NCBI GenBank assembly: GCA_013398295.1
Contig: VZSF01000964.1
Location: 372,001-436,000 of the forward strand
Reading direction: 5' to 3'
Length of the DNA stretch: 64,000 bases
Source: Chionis minor
Lineage: Eukaryota > Chordata > Aves > Charadriiformes > Chionididae
Below are positions 25,127 through 36,368 of the stretch, one piece after another. A program made the translations under genes and the position numbers. Below the pieces are notes generated by a model. It was given only the letters and a program-made list of their open reading frames with translations, searched no databases and had not been told where the DNA came from. Within the stretch, counting starts at the first letter, position 1, and every line of letters begins with the position of its first letter.

Positions 25127-25190
25127 GCGCGCACACACGGGCGCGCACACACACACACACTCACACACTCACACACACACACACGCGCAC
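25127..25190. repeat. CA/TCA microsatellite, copy 1
   Basis: Interrupted (CA)n with TCACACAC units and flanking GCGC, including two uninterrupted stretches of seven AC units. The identical tract at 25,375-25,438 is the second assembled copy. Confidence 0.9.
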
Positions 25191-25228
25191 CGATCCTTGC
25201 CATTTTTCTCATTTTTTTTTTCCTTTTT

Positions 25229-25229
25229 N
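25229..25229. other. Single-N contig join
   Basis: One N separates the two copies of the 247-base segment. It marks a scaffolding or gap-filling join and not an ambiguous base call. Confidence 0.9.
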
Positions 25230-25352
25230 AAGTTGTTTCCCGCGGAGTTTCTGCCGCTGCGGGGCCGCGGCCGGAGCTGCAACAGGCGGCTGCTGCCCGC
25301 CCCGCGCCGCTCCGCTCCCCCGCGCCGCCGCCGCTGCTCTCACTTAGTTGCC

Positions 25353-25359
25353 TGAGTCA
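25353..25359. promoter_or_regulatory. AP-1-type site TGAGTCA (second copy)
   Basis: Exact counterpart of the site at 25,105 within the assembled duplicate. Confidence 0.4.
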
Positions 25360-25374
25360 CTGCTCTGCAGCCGG

Positions 25375-25438
25375 GCGCGCACACACGGGCGCGCACACAC
25401 ACACACACTCACACACTCACACACACACACACGCGCAC
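25375..25438. repeat. CA/TCA microsatellite, copy 2
   Basis: Same structure and unit counts as 25,127-25,190. Equal length in such a mutable repeat is strong evidence that the two copies are one locus. Confidence 0.9.
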
Positions 25439-25489
25439 CGATCCTTGCCATTTTTCACATTTTTTTTTTCCTTTTTTTTTTTTTCTACG

Positions 25490-25827
25490 GGGAAACCAGA
25501 AGTTCGGAGCAGCTCCGGGCTGGCCGCCCTCCGGAGCAATCCCCTGGCGGCTCGGCCCGGCCGGGAGCTCTGCTGGGTGCGCTGCCCCGAGTTGCGCTTT
25601 CCTTCCTCCTCTTATTTTTCTCTAAAAGATGAAAGAAGGAATGTCCTTTTTCGCTGCTTCTTCTCCTTCTCCAGAGCTGCTGCTGCCGCCGCTGCTGCCG
25701 CCGCTGCTGGTTAATTGCACGTTCAAGTGGAAAATTTTCGGGAGTCAGCAGAAACATTGTATCCAAAAAAGACAAAGTCGCAGTTACAACAACACCGAGG
25801 AGATTGTCCCCGGAAAACTTCCTTTCG
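25490..25827 (+). other. Candidate first exon (5' UTR or N-terminal coding)
   Basis: GC-rich leader sequence runs from just after the T run to a donor-like 'ctttcg|gtagga' (GT at 25,828). It contains an ATG at 25,629 with A at -3, opening a frame of 66 codons plus one base up to the donor. The peptide starts MKEGMSFFAASS, has a leucine/proline run from the CTG/CCG repeat, then a polar, basic part ending EEIVPGKLPF. I do not recognise a family. The exon is either 5' UTR with an upstream ORF or the start of a coding sequence whose second exon lies outside or far downstream. The transcript start is not visible; the 5' limit given is approximate. Confidence 0.4.
25676..25709 (+). repeat. CTG/CCG triplet repeat
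   Basis: GCTGCTGCTGCCGCCGCTG followed by further CTG and CCG triplets, about 34 bases. If translated in the 25,629 frame it gives a Leu/Pro run. Such runs are common in GC-rich vertebrate 5' exons. Confidence 0.85.
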
Positions 25828-25870
25828 GTAGGAACCATAGGCTTTGGGGTTTGGTTGGTTTTTGGTTTGC

Positions 25871-25893
25871 TTTTTTTTTATTTATTTATTTAT
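25871..25893. repeat. TTTA simple repeat
   Basis: A T9 run leading into four TTTA units just after the candidate donor, marking the return to AT-rich intron-like sequence. Confidence 0.85.
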
Positions 25894-26102
25894 CCGTGAG
25901 GTTTTTAAAGAGATCTATTCTACAGCTGTCCCCAGCGCTGGTGCGGAGGCCGGTGGCAGCCTTTGTTCGCAGAAGGAGCGTTTTCAAAGGAAGTGCACTT
26001 CTGAGGGGGAGGGAAAAAGTTACCCACTGCCGCTTTTGTAACAAAATTAAAACAAAGCGGCCCCCTCCGAACAACTAAACAAAAAAGACGAGGAGAAATA
26101 AA

Positions 26103-26137
26103 GCGGGAGGAGGGAGGGAAGGAGGACGGGGGGGGGG
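26103..26137 (+). other. Possible G-quadruplex, G-run tract
   Basis: GGG runs at 26,105-26,107, 26,112-26,114 and 26,116-26,118, and a run of ten G at 26,128-26,137. The third loop is nine bases, slightly beyond the usual limit of seven. It sits about 280 bases downstream of the candidate donor, a common position for G-rich first-intron tracts. Confidence 0.5.
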
Positions 26138-26162
26138 AAATCTCTCCATTTTTCACCAACTT

Positions 26163-26175
26163 AAAAAAAAAAAAA
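26163..26175. repeat. A13 homopolymer
   Basis: Thirteen consecutive A bases shortly after the G10 run. It is a low-complexity tract and a potential sequencing-error site. Confidence 0.85.
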
Positions 26176-29100
26176 GTTTGCGCTCCTCCCGCGGTTGGAC
26201 ATAATCCGAGTCGTGATTTTTCTCCTCTCGAAATCTGTTTTAAGTTGAACGGTGTTACAGTCGAAAAAATATTTATGAAACAATGAAATAGCAGCCACCC
26301 ATGTTTCTCAGGAGAGCTGTTAACTTATTAGAAACAAGTGCCTGCCTTTGATAGGAAGGAATGAAAAGTGACCTGCAGAAGTGCTGGAAAGTTGGGGAGC
26401 AGTTCTGCTCCACGCTTCCTGAATGTAAATGGCTCCCAGTATTTTTTAACTGTACGCTGTTGAACACCATCTGGGAAAGAAAGGCCAAGAAACAGCAGAT
26501 TGTGCTGGCATTTTCTGACGTGAAATGGTATATATACGAAATGTAAGCTGAAATGGCAGAGCCTCAGGGAAAAAAAAGTACCGATACAGCTGTATTCCTG
26601 CCTAACAGAAGTGTATTTGCTTTCCCTTTAGTGCTGATAAAGTTTAGAAATGCAATATTGCCAGTTAGCGGTTTTACAGTGATATCTAAGCTAGATAGTG
26701 GCAAAGTTTGGAGCTGGCCGGATAAAATACTGTTTTCTCTAGCTGCATGTTCGCTTATTATGCAGTACATCTAATATGGAAATCTCTGTGGGAATGCCTC
26801 TTACAGGAAAATTCATGTAAATAACTAAGTGCTACCTGCAATTGAATATGAAAACAAAGATGATTATAATTACATTAGAACTTAATTTAAAATTATGTAG
26901 GATTCATTTTATAACCCGAGATTGGGAATGCGTGTCTGTAATGTCTGATGTATTCTGTCTCTATAAATAGTTGGGGAATACCATTACAGGGATATTAGAT
27001 TGTCCTGATGGTAAGATGGTGCTATCAAAAATGACACAGACCTGTATATTAAATTACTTCTGGGGGCGGGAGGGAAACTTGCATGTTTGTTTGTGTGTAT
27101 CTATGTGTGTGTGCACACATGCATACTTTATTTGGGAATAGACATACAGGAATTGATAGAGTGACTATTCTTAAAACGCAAAAGTGAAGATTTTATATTT
27201 GGATCACATTTTGAACTTGTAAGTTTTTAAAATCAACTTTGGGAAATTATCTTTATTAAGGGTAAAGTTTTTTTAGGTGCATTTATTTTTCACCTTTGTC
27301 GTAAAACGTGTCTTTTTGCACTGCACTTATTTTTAGTTAGGTCATAAGGCATTTTCTATACCATTAGGGATAATTCTGCATTTTGTCTGCTGCAGGTTTT
27401 TGTCAGCTGACCAAGCAGAAATTTTGGATGCAAGGGATTTATTTAAATTTTATTCTTAGTAATCTAGAAATACCTTAGGAAAGTACTTTACTGCTAAATG
27501 TCAGGTGTATTTTGAGCATCAATTTTACATACGCTGCTTTGTGAAGTAAATATTATTAGCCTTTGCACCGAGGAGAGTGTAACAACAGCTCTTGAGATTC
27601 AAATTACGGTTTTCTATTCTGTACAGTTTCTTAGTCAGTGCTGAGTGGGATGTACGCGAACAGCGAAGCAGAGGAAAAATTGTGATTTGACAGGAGTCTT
27701 AGTAAAGACAGCCACTGCTTAAAGGAGTTTTAATTAAACAGCTAAAAAAGGACAACAGAAACTTAATTATGAACTAGACCCGCCGTGAGTTTCCAGCTGG
27801 GAAATGATAGCGTATTGTGATGTGTGGAGATGTGTGAGCATGTGTGTAACATGTTTGCTGTAATTTGTAACTAGTGTTTTTTTTGTTGTTGTTGTCGCTG
27901 GACAGTGTAGTGGTTTTGGATATCATTAAAGTGGTTTTTAGGCTTTGTTTGTCCATGCCTGAAAAAGTTAAGCTCAGTTAAGTCACATGCAAGAGGGAAA
28001 AGATTTCTTCCTTCTTTCTTTTTAAGCTACCTTTGTAGAGCATATTGTAAGCAAACTTTTAAGACACTGTACTGGCGAAATGTAATAAACACTTCAGGAG
28101 TTACAGAGAAATGCTGCTGTCTTTCACTTAATAAAAAGTGAAAGGTAAAAATATGTAATTCTGCGTTATGATATAGCTGTCAGTTTTCAGTCTATAAAGT
28201 AGGATGGTTACATTGTTGGAACAATTTCAGTAGAAGTAATCTGATTTTATTGGAAGGTGCCTAGGACTGTTTCCAAAACACAAAGATTTCGTGTAGGGTT
28301 CTGGATGTGCGTGTTTGTGAGAAGGTTGCCTTCAAACATTACGTTTTGAACCCACGATTTCTGACTGTATACACACAAGCATGCATTGCTCTTTTGATCT
28401 GATATTTCTTCGTGACATTAATATAATGCTGTATCTTTCCAGAGATGGTTTAAAAACTGTCTTTCTGAAGTGATTCAATGTATTTAAGAAGAAAAGATTT
28501 GCTAGATCCAATCCTTACTCAGGTTAAACTGACTGGGATGACTCATAGGAATAAATGTTCGCTGGATCAAATACTATGATATTTACAGCATATGCTTTAT
28601 GTACATGGCTAGTATGATATTTGATGTCTAAAGAGGGACATGGGTGCTATTCTGTATCTTTGATTAAAAAGAATATCAAATTTGACATATGTGCTTTTTC
28701 AAATTTTTATATGGGGCTTATGTTCTGCTGGGCTTGTAATCTAAAACTCACAGGCAAATTTCTATAAGAAGTTGGTCGCTAGTTCCATTTGTGCTCTTAT
28801 TCACAGCATGTGCAAATATGAGGTGAGGGCTGACTTTTAAAAATCTGGTTTATGTTCAGGTTAATTCCATCTACTTTGTGTGGCCTGTTGCTGTATTCCG
28901 TTGGCTGTAGTGAGGGTGGCAAATTGGCCCTTTAAACACAATTTTGAAATCCCCAGTTCATCAGAGGGACCTACTTTTGCATGAGAGAAATAGTTACTTA
29001 TTTCTGGGATTTGACATTTAATTACTGTTTTGTCAGTATGCAGCACTTTGCCATTAGTGCTTGCCTCAAGTGGGATTGTTTTAGATTCCTAAACTACAAT

Positions 29101-32100
29101 AATTTACTATTAAAAAATAATGATTTAAGTGAGTCTCAACAAAATTTCAGAACCTGTGCGAGGTAAATCATCTCTCTGAAAGAAACGGCTGTTAGAGGTT
29201 TTGTGGCAGTTTATGCAAGTACTGTATAATTTAAATGGTATCCTGTGATATATGAATGGATTAATGGCATTATTTATTGTAAAGCCAACCGACTCTAAGC
29301 CACACTGAAGACACATTTTTAGAAGAAAAATCTCTGCAATAAATTCCCACTTTATGACCATATCTTGCGCTCTGTTCTTGCACAAAACTCCTTTTGACTT
29401 TTGCAAGTGGAACAGGGATGGAATAATATTTCCTGGAATAATTTTGTGTTTGGTTTTAATGATTGCTCATTTCCAAAACATAAGAGAGTGAAAAGTTGCA
29501 GACTTCAGTCCTTTGAGGCACCAACTTCAAATCTGCTCCTCAGATTCGTCACATAAAATTCAGCTAGGAGCTTTCTAATTTAATACCCCAAACCTCTCAT
29601 GTTCTTGTACGAAATCCCGATCCCGCTGCAATCGCTGGAAGTTTTATCTTGTTATTGATAAAGCCAAAATTTCTCTCTGTGTTGATGTGGACTCAGCAAT
29701 TTTTATACTATGTCAGGTTATTAAAGTTCTAGCAGAATTATATTCATTTTAAAATACAGCAACTGAAAAATTGGAGGAAAGAGAAAGAAGGCAACAAGCC
29801 TGTGTCAAAATGTGGCCCCTAACAACTATTTTCAGATATTCTACACGGGAAGTCTATGAATGTCTCGGAGTAACCCGTCGTGTGCTACATGCCCTTATTT
29901 GTTATAGGAATTTTTGTACGTACGTCAAGGACGGACTGAAAAGTCCACAGAGCGTGTAAAGGGTTTATAGACGCTTGCCCGGTTGGTGCAGGACTGCAAC
30001 CCCATCTCCCAGTCCCTCCAGCTTGCCTCTGGGTTCCTCAGAGCCAGGCCGTTTGCCTTTGGCTCGGGTCCAGTGGAAGGTATCACCTACAACTTTTTTT
30101 GTTCTTTGTCTTCTAGCCATTGTTTACTGGAACAACGTGATTACTCCCTCTGCATCCTGTTGTACCTTTCCAAATGGCCGCCTTAGATTTCTAGCTCTTA
30201 CTAGCTCCTCACGAAACTTTCGAATCAGAGCTAGTCTGTGCGGCAGCAGGAGCCACCTAAGCACAAAATACAAGTTTATTTGCTAGCAGGTCAGAAGGTA
30301 GAATGTGAAATCTCAGCGTGCTGTGAGGGGAAAGGGAAGGAAAGTTTAGGATTATGTGTAAAACTATTAAAATGCTATTGACTGGGAATCTAAAACAATG
30401 ACGAGTGCTGTTGTTTTTACAGATACATGAACTGAAAACTGCTGCTAATGATGGGAAATGTTAATTATGTGAGAACATATTGAACTTATATTCTCTGGCA
30501 TGAACTTTTTTTAAATGCATCAACTGTGCTGCCTTTTATGCGCACAGCTTTCTAATTATCATAATTCAGTACAGCTCTGGCTTTTGGAAAGAGTTCAAGT
30601 GCAATCTCAACTTAACATGAAAGGAGATTTTCTTTTTTGTTTTTTGTTTTTCTTTAAACTGAGAATGTTCAAGAACAATTTGAAAAGATAATCTAAAAAT
30701 GCTACATACTTAGCTGGGTATAAGTCAGAAAATAAGTACGTTCCCATAACTGCCTATCAAAGCAGAACAGATTATTAGAACAGAAAGTTATCTATTTTTC
30801 TCATGATGTCTTTCACACTCCTACAGAACACAACTAAAACCACGTTTTCATAATTGAATACCGTAGACAGATCTAGTATATATTGATTGACAGTAGTTTT
30901 TATTTTGTCAGTTTTTGAAGTGATTGAGTGGATTACTGTATTGTTATTAAAAGATTTTTCCTCAAATAGTATGTAAGTAACAAAGATTTAATTTTCTTAA
31001 ATAAAGGAAGAAGACAACTTTTATGTTGGTGGTGGGGTTTTTTTGGTATTAACCAATTGTGTTTCTGTAACATAGTGTAACAAGTCCCATTGTAAATCTT
31101 CCTTATCTGTCAGAATTCACACCTTGTCTTCGTGGAGCTTGAGGGTGTTGTAAATACCATGTCTTTCAAAAGCTTTCAGAAGTGTTTTGTTTTTGGTTTT
31201 TTTTTAATGAGGGGAAAATAAATTTCATTTAACTTGCACTCAAATTATCCTTTCACAGATTATTTTTTTTTGTATGTGATCAAATTGTTAGTTTCCACAC
31301 CCCTCGCCATTTTACCCAGCTTCTAGCTCAAAAAGAATCAGTTGGGGTTTTTTTCATACTTGTCTTTTCCTTTACTACAGTGCGTGCTACATTTCTGAAA
31401 TGCAAAGAAAGCCCCAGTGAAACAAAATGACTTCATTTGAGCTGGCACTTAAGAGCAGAATTCACTTCCACAGTGCTGAAATAAAAGAAGCCAAGTGTTT
31501 TAAATAGCCACTCCCCTAGGCCAGAGTGTTTTTAGAAAAGCTCATTGTCTAGATTTGAGCTGTAGCAGTATGCCTGCCTCTGTTAAATCTCCTGATCCAG
31601 ACAGCTCGATTTCTAAAGTTGACATCTGGTTTACTCTTTGTTCACCTGTTTAAAAAAAAAAAAAATGCAAATGGGCGAGTGTGCCATTGCCCTAGAGCTC
31701 TGCAAAAAAATAAAAATGCTGTTGACAGTGTGTCAAATAGTGCTTCCAGTCTAAGACTGCAGTAGCCTATTGTTATGCCAGCAACAGGCAACAGAAGTTG
31801 TGGCACCATATGGCTAGTATATGCTTCAGATAAGCTATCTGTTAATTTAGCTTATCAGTAGCGTTTTGATATGCTTCGTGTTTGAATCGCCAACCAGTAT
31901 GGCCTTGGGTATTTTTGGTGCCAAATTATTCCTTAACATTATAGACATCGCAGTTATTCCCTTGGTGGAATCTCTTGCCGTTCATTCACCTCATGGTGCC
32001 GTGAACAATGGTGCTTATTTTTGGAATTAGCTGGCTTGTTTTTTTACATGGTTGTCTTTCTGTTGGGAGATTATAATTCAGGAATGACATTTTGGTTTTG

Positions 32101-32589
32101 AGGGGAGAAAATGTCAGAACAGACTTTGGAAGGAAAGGTAAATTCATAAAGGTTTAGTGGATTAAAGCCTCTGTTATGTGTATCTCAATTAAAAATATAG
32201 TGTTTGGAGACATTAATTAATAGGAGAAAGGAAATATTATTCATATTTAATCTACAACCACCATGCGTACACACTTTTTGTCCTAAAGCTGGTTTACAGT
32301 TTAAAATAAAAAGCAAAACTCTGTAAACATTTTCATTTTCCACATCCCAGATTTTACCTTTATTCTTCCAAAAAAATTAACCTTTAAAACCAGTTGGGTC
32401 CTTATATCTGCTGTCAGCTGATCTTTGAAGTTTTTTATTTTTTTATTTCTGCTTTTTCCACAATGAACTGAAAGCCTTGTAGAAGACTTGACGATTCAAA
32501 GGAAGTTCCTTCATCTTTCCCCTACCCCCGCCTTTCTTTGGCTGTAATTATTTTGTTGCAGAAAAAGTCTCAAACCATACATACAGTCT
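26176..32589. other. AT-rich, intron-like non-coding sequence
   Basis: No exon with convincing splice sites and coding content was found. TG-rich tracts occur at 27,083-27,127 and about 27,818-27,852, and short A/T homopolymers are frequent. Open frames at 29,125-29,406 (minus) and 29,975-30,286 (plus) are unremarkable. The sequence fits a long first intron of the gene starting at the CpG island, or intergenic DNA. Very few transposons are visible. Confidence 0.6.
27083..27127. repeat. TG-rich imperfect microsatellite
   Basis: 'tgtttgtttgtgtgtatct' followed by 'atgtgtgtgtgcacacatgc'. The end forms a small alternating purine-pyrimidine palindrome (tgtgtgcacaca), a Z-DNA-prone sequence. Confidence 0.75.
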
Positions 32590-32960
32590 TCCATTCAGTG
32601 CTGCAGTGATGTCCTTAGGGTTGGATCTGCCCGCCTTGCTCTCTGACCTTGCAGCACATTCCTCTGTGTCTTCTGCCCTACAGGCTCTGTCTCGCTGTTC
32701 CTTGCAGGGCACCACATCTGTCTCTGGTTGCCTGGACCCTCCTCTTCCCTCGGGCATGCACTTACTTGCTCTTGGGCAGTGCTTGATTAGGTTCTCCTTC
32801 CTTTGGATTATGGTGGCTTTTTTGTTTCCCTCCTTCTCCAATCCATCTTGCCAGGTCCTCCTTTTCCTATCTCTTCTGCTGCTGCTCACGGATGTGATCT
32901 TGCTGTTGGGTATCTTTGCCCATCCCAGTTGCCGTGCTGCTTCCATTCCTTCCTTGCCCT
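32590..32960. repeat. Pyrimidine-rich stretch with long chance ORF
   Basis: The + strand is C/T-rich ('tccctccttctccaatccat', 'tccttttcctatctcttctg'). Stop codons contain purines, so a 194-codon + strand frame (32,606-33,190) runs through, with leucine/serine-rich hydrophobic stretches, while a 132-codon frame lies opposite. No domain is recognisable and neither strand shows exon boundaries. Confidence 0.6.
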
Positions 32961-32980
32961 GGCTATTGGAAAGAAAGGAC

Positions 32981-33030
32981 CATTGTGCTTGTACAATGCC
33001 TTTCGTGTCCAGGATCCTTAATGACCAAAA
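32981..33030 (+). repeat. Possible MIR-like SINE fragment
   Basis: 'cattgtgcttgtacaatgcc' followed by 'gtccaggatcctta' resembles the 'gtgcttgtacagcgcctagcacaatggggtcctgatcc' end that I remember from sauropsid MIR-like elements. The fragment is short. Confidence 0.35.
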
Positions 33031-33189
33031 GAAGGACCAGATACTCTGTCAAAGAAATTTACAATCATTTTCTAAATCTGTTTACTGCCAGCACTTTTTT
33101 AGTGATGAAAGGAAGTCAGAGAAGAAAATTTTTCTCCTGTCCCTTTGGAACAGGGTAGTATGGCAGTCCAGAACAGTGGCCGTTCTTTA

Positions 33190-36100
33190 ATGCCCCACTG
33201 AAGTCCACACAAATGAACTGCATGGAAAAATGCAGGAGGTGGGAGAACATTTAGAAGTCAACCAGGTAGGCAGTGAAGTGAGAGGTGATGCTTCCACCTC
33301 ACCTCTGTGTCTGAGTTGATGTGGACACCTGCAGAAAATGAGAAAGGTTTCCTGCCCTTGGGTTGGCATCTAAGGCTGTTAACAGAGGCTTTGCTTTCTC
33401 TGCAGGGACATGAAATGCTAGTGTCTCAAATTTTAAATATGTTTTAAATTCAGATTTAGAGTTCCGGTGCATGGTGTGACTCGTGCAGTTGGGTGATAAT
33501 AGCATTTGTTGTCTTCCGGCTCATTGCGGATTAGACTTGTGATCTCTCATTCTGGTGTGACTGGGGGGAAGGTAAGCGAAGAAGCTGGGAAAGGGAGAAG
33601 TACTGAGACTTCAGTCCTCCGTAAGGCATGTGTGCATCTTCCCTATAAGTAATTTCTAAGTGCATAACTGTGAGAGTCAATTTTTGGTCCACTAATGTTT
33701 CTAGTTATCACCCATAATGAATACGGTTGTCTTTGGACTGATTGAGCCATTAAAACATAACAAATCTATGTTTATTTAGTACAATAAGATGCATCTTCAT
33801 ATGGCTGTGGGGTTTGGGTGTTTGGTTTTCATTTTGGTTAAACTTCAGAGCCTGTGAGGTTTTAGTTGATTGGCTTTACTAGTGTTTCATTGGTTCCAGT
33901 CATTGTTTTATGATAGGAAATCCATAGCTCCAAATAATGTGCATTTTGCTCTTTAAATCAACTATTATTTATTTCTTGCTCTGCTTCTTGGCATGTTTTC
34001 TATATGCTTACTGACCAGTTGTAGATAAGCAGTTGAATGGGCACGTTTGAAAGACAATTTTAAAATATGCAGCTTCCTATACCAATTCACTTAGCCTCTA
34101 GCATTAGTAATATTTTTTTGTTGGTGAAACAATGACCCATAAATAACTTTATCTTCCAAAATCTCTAAAAACAATACAAAGAAGTCCAAAGGGTAGTAGA
34201 ATGATCATAGTTCTTGGTTGCTTGGAAAATTAACTAATATTCTGGCCCCTGAGATTTTGGAAACAAATTAAAGAACCCTTTTTTAGGTAGCAGGCTGCTT
34301 TTAATGGTTCTTCTGTATTAAGGAAAGTACAGTATTGTAGGTTATTTATTTCTGGGCATGCAGTACAGGGTGAAGAGCCTGCAATTCAGCTAGCAATGCC
34401 TCTGTGCCCTGAGGTAAACTCTATTTCACAAAGGGAATTTTGATTATGGTCTACTGCTCTGTAGCATAGTGGAGGCTTCAAGAGGCAAGTGGTAAATGCT
34501 ACCAAAGAAAAGCTGGATTGGAGCCACTGACGTCATCTAAGTAAATCTGCTGTAGGACTATAGCCATAAAATGACTGCCAGCCACTGAGCGCACTTTGGC
34601 CTTTTCTTGTCAACTGTTTTAACTGCTGGGGTTTTTTTTTTTTTTGGTCTTTTTTTTTTTTTTTTCCCCCCCTTCCAAGCAACATGCATTTTGTTTTCTT
34701 TTTTTTTGAGCTAGTTGTGCACATGGTGAAACATAGAAATGTTAACATCCCTCTCCCACCCTGCAACACTGTACATAGGGCGTCAGTAGCTGCAGCTTGC
34801 AGTTCAAAAATTAAAAAGTAAACCAGTACTTTTCCATACATGAGCCTAGCAGAATTAAGCTTCCATCACAAGCTATTTTTTTAGGTGCAAGAGCCTGGCA
34901 GTTCAAGTTACAGCATACTGATGAGATTTGTGTTGTGGGCAAAAAGCATTTTGATGCAGTGGAGGGCATGCTTCCCTCTGGAAGAACTAAATGCGTTAAA
35001 AATGGGTGGTTTTGAATTCTGAATTAGTACAAAATGCATGTGTTTGTGAGCGCTTAAGAGCCAGTGTTAGTCATTGCTTTAAGATTGCCCTCTGCAGCTC
35101 CAGTCACTCCTGAAACAAAACTTTCCTGTTGTTTCCAGCATCCCAAACGTAGTGCTACCAGCCAATCTTTTCATGCTACTTTTTATACACAGCCAAAGAA
35201 ACCATGTGCATTAACAACAGTAGCTCTAGGATTCATCGATGAATATGTAGCAGTAGATATATGTGTACCTAAGGGTATACTTAAAAATGCGACTGATATC
35301 CCACCTGTCCTCCACTTGTATTTCAGCTGTATCAGGATGGCAAGAAAAGCACTTGGGTTTTTGAAAGTGGGTTTTGAATTAGTTGTCAACATTCTCTTGA
35401 AATGAGTTTCCAGGAAGTTTAGCATACTATTTTCTTAAAACAGAGTGCACTGTAAAACACATTTATAATTATTAGCCAGTGCGTCCCATGATGATATTTG
35501 TTTACTTGATTTATGTACTTTTTGTTTCTTTAAAATAAAAATTAGGCATCACTGTTTTTGAAGTTTGAGTCTTATGATCAGAAATATATTAAAACCAGTA
35601 TCTTATCCATGAATCATTAGATGAGTCAGTTCCTGAAACCACTACAAGCCTCACAGTTCTTGGCTACGACTGAAAGCAGGAAATCCAGGCTTCAATAACT
35701 TCCTTTCCCAGTACTGGCTATAGCAGTGTTAGCGGTTAGTATATGCTGCTTTTGTAAGCAATAGGAAGATGTATGTCTGAGGAACAAAGGCACTCAAGTC
35801 AATTTGCTGAAACTGTTTATAATTTGTGGTCTTGATTTGAATGTCAGGATATATTGGCATATGCTACGTTCTGTGCTGCAGTACGTTTTCCAGCAGTGAT
35901 ATTCAGAATATGAAATAGAAGGAACACATTATGGCACAATTCTTGGACAAAACCCATCTAAGCAGTTTACCAGAAAACGGGAAGATAACTTTAGTGATAT
36001 CATCCAACTCCTGAAGAGTAGTGGGAACGAGAACTGAACACATAGGAGTAAATTTTAAATGTTTATTTAGCAGTTACTTTGTTTTATGCTTGTGCAACAA

Positions 36101-36214
36101 ACTATTTTTATTCTATTTCGGTGCTCCTTTTGGGGCTTGAAAAAAACCCAACCCAAACATGGGACTTGTAAAATAAAAACACGATTTGTTTTTCAGTCTC
36201 CTTTTTTTTTGTAG
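33190..36214. other. AT-rich non-coding sequence
   Basis: A splice-like pair (acceptor 'tttgctttctctgcag' ending at 33,405 and donor 'gggaag|gtaagc' near 33,571) encloses about 166 bases with stops in the frames I checked, so at most a non-coding exon. A homopolymer cluster lies at 34,628-34,677. A 113-codon frame at 35,064-35,405 has a minus-strand counterpart and no recognisable content. Confidence 0.6.
34628..34677. repeat. T-run/C-run homopolymer cluster
   Basis: A short G run, T14, 'ggtc', T16 and C7 follow one another. Read accuracy is likely poor here and repeat lengths should not be trusted. Confidence 0.85.
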
Positions 36215-36368
36215 TGAGAACTGTTTGCCTCCGCATAATCAAGGACACATTGATTGTCTCTATGTCAGTGGAGCAGTGCTGGCTGCAGAAGCCGTCTCTT
36301 TAAAGATGGAGTGCCTGTACACTGCAACATCTGTGCCAGAGGATGCACTGTTTACCTTTCTGAGCTAA
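36215..36368 (+). other. Candidate terminal exon-like ORF
   Basis: A strong acceptor (T run then 'gtag', AG at 36,213-36,214) is followed by an open frame to a TAA at 36,366-36,368. It encodes about 50 residues with segments such as PPHNQGHIDCLYVSGAVLA and TSVPEDALFTFLS. AATAAA signals follow at 36,619-36,624 and near 36,786. I recognise no family. The 25,629 frame would not continue into this frame, because the phases differ. It may be a terminal exon of an unknown transcript, a conserved non-coding segment or a chance frame. Confidence 0.2.

Larger units (their letters stand above)
24982..25228. repeat. False-duplication copy 1 (contig end)
   Basis: These 247 bases recur at 25,230-25,476 with an offset of exactly 248. 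I see a single mismatch near the end ('tttctcat' against 'tttcacat'). The CA-repeat lengths and the 10-T run are identical in both copies. Copy 1 stops in a T run of five followed by one N, whereas copy 2 continues through a T run of 13. A genuine tandem duplication would not normally end in a homopolymer next to an N, so I read this as the same locus assembled twice. Confidence 0.93.
25230..25476. repeat. False-duplication copy 2
   Basis: This is the same 247 bases as 24,982-25,228, with one mismatch. It continues seamlessly into a 13-T run and the leader of the candidate first exon, so it is probably the copy in correct context downstream. Copy 1 carries the correct upstream flank ('ggggaga'). 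Confidence 0.93.
24190..26080 (+). promoter_or_regulatory. CpG island promoter (interrupted by gap)
   Basis: From about 24.19 kb the sequence becomes GC- and CpG-rich. It carries GC-box-like elements ('ggggcggg' near 24,424, 'ccgccccgcg' in both copies of the duplication), CA microsatellites and a CTG/CCG run, then returns to AT-rich DNA by about 26.1 kb. Nothing else in the window has this CpG density. Vertebrate CpG islands usually mark promoters, so this is the likely start of a gene. The + direction is favoured because a donor-like site at 25,828 closes a GC-rich leader and is followed by long AT-rich, intron-like DNA. No TATA box is obvious. A 231-base gap and a false duplication interrupt the island. 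A divergent minus-strand transcript cannot be excluded. Confidence 0.8.

Noticed and set aside
24330..25355. 341-codon open frame in the CpG island
   Set aside because: It crosses 231 unknown bases and the falsely duplicated segment. The open frame is produced by N codons and GC-rich, stop-poor sequence.
25100..25714. 204-codon + strand frame with His/Thr repeats
   Set aside because: It passes through the CA microsatellites and the single-N join. The duplication supplies half its length.
32606..33190. 194-codon + strand frame with hydrophobic segments
   Set aside because: It lies in a pyrimidine-rich stretch where stops are rare, has an opposing 132-codon frame, no splice structure and no recognisable domain.
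33406..33571. Splice-bounded 166-bp segment
   Set aside because: The frame starting at its first base hits a stop within 14 codons and nothing else supports an exon. At most it is a non-coding exon.
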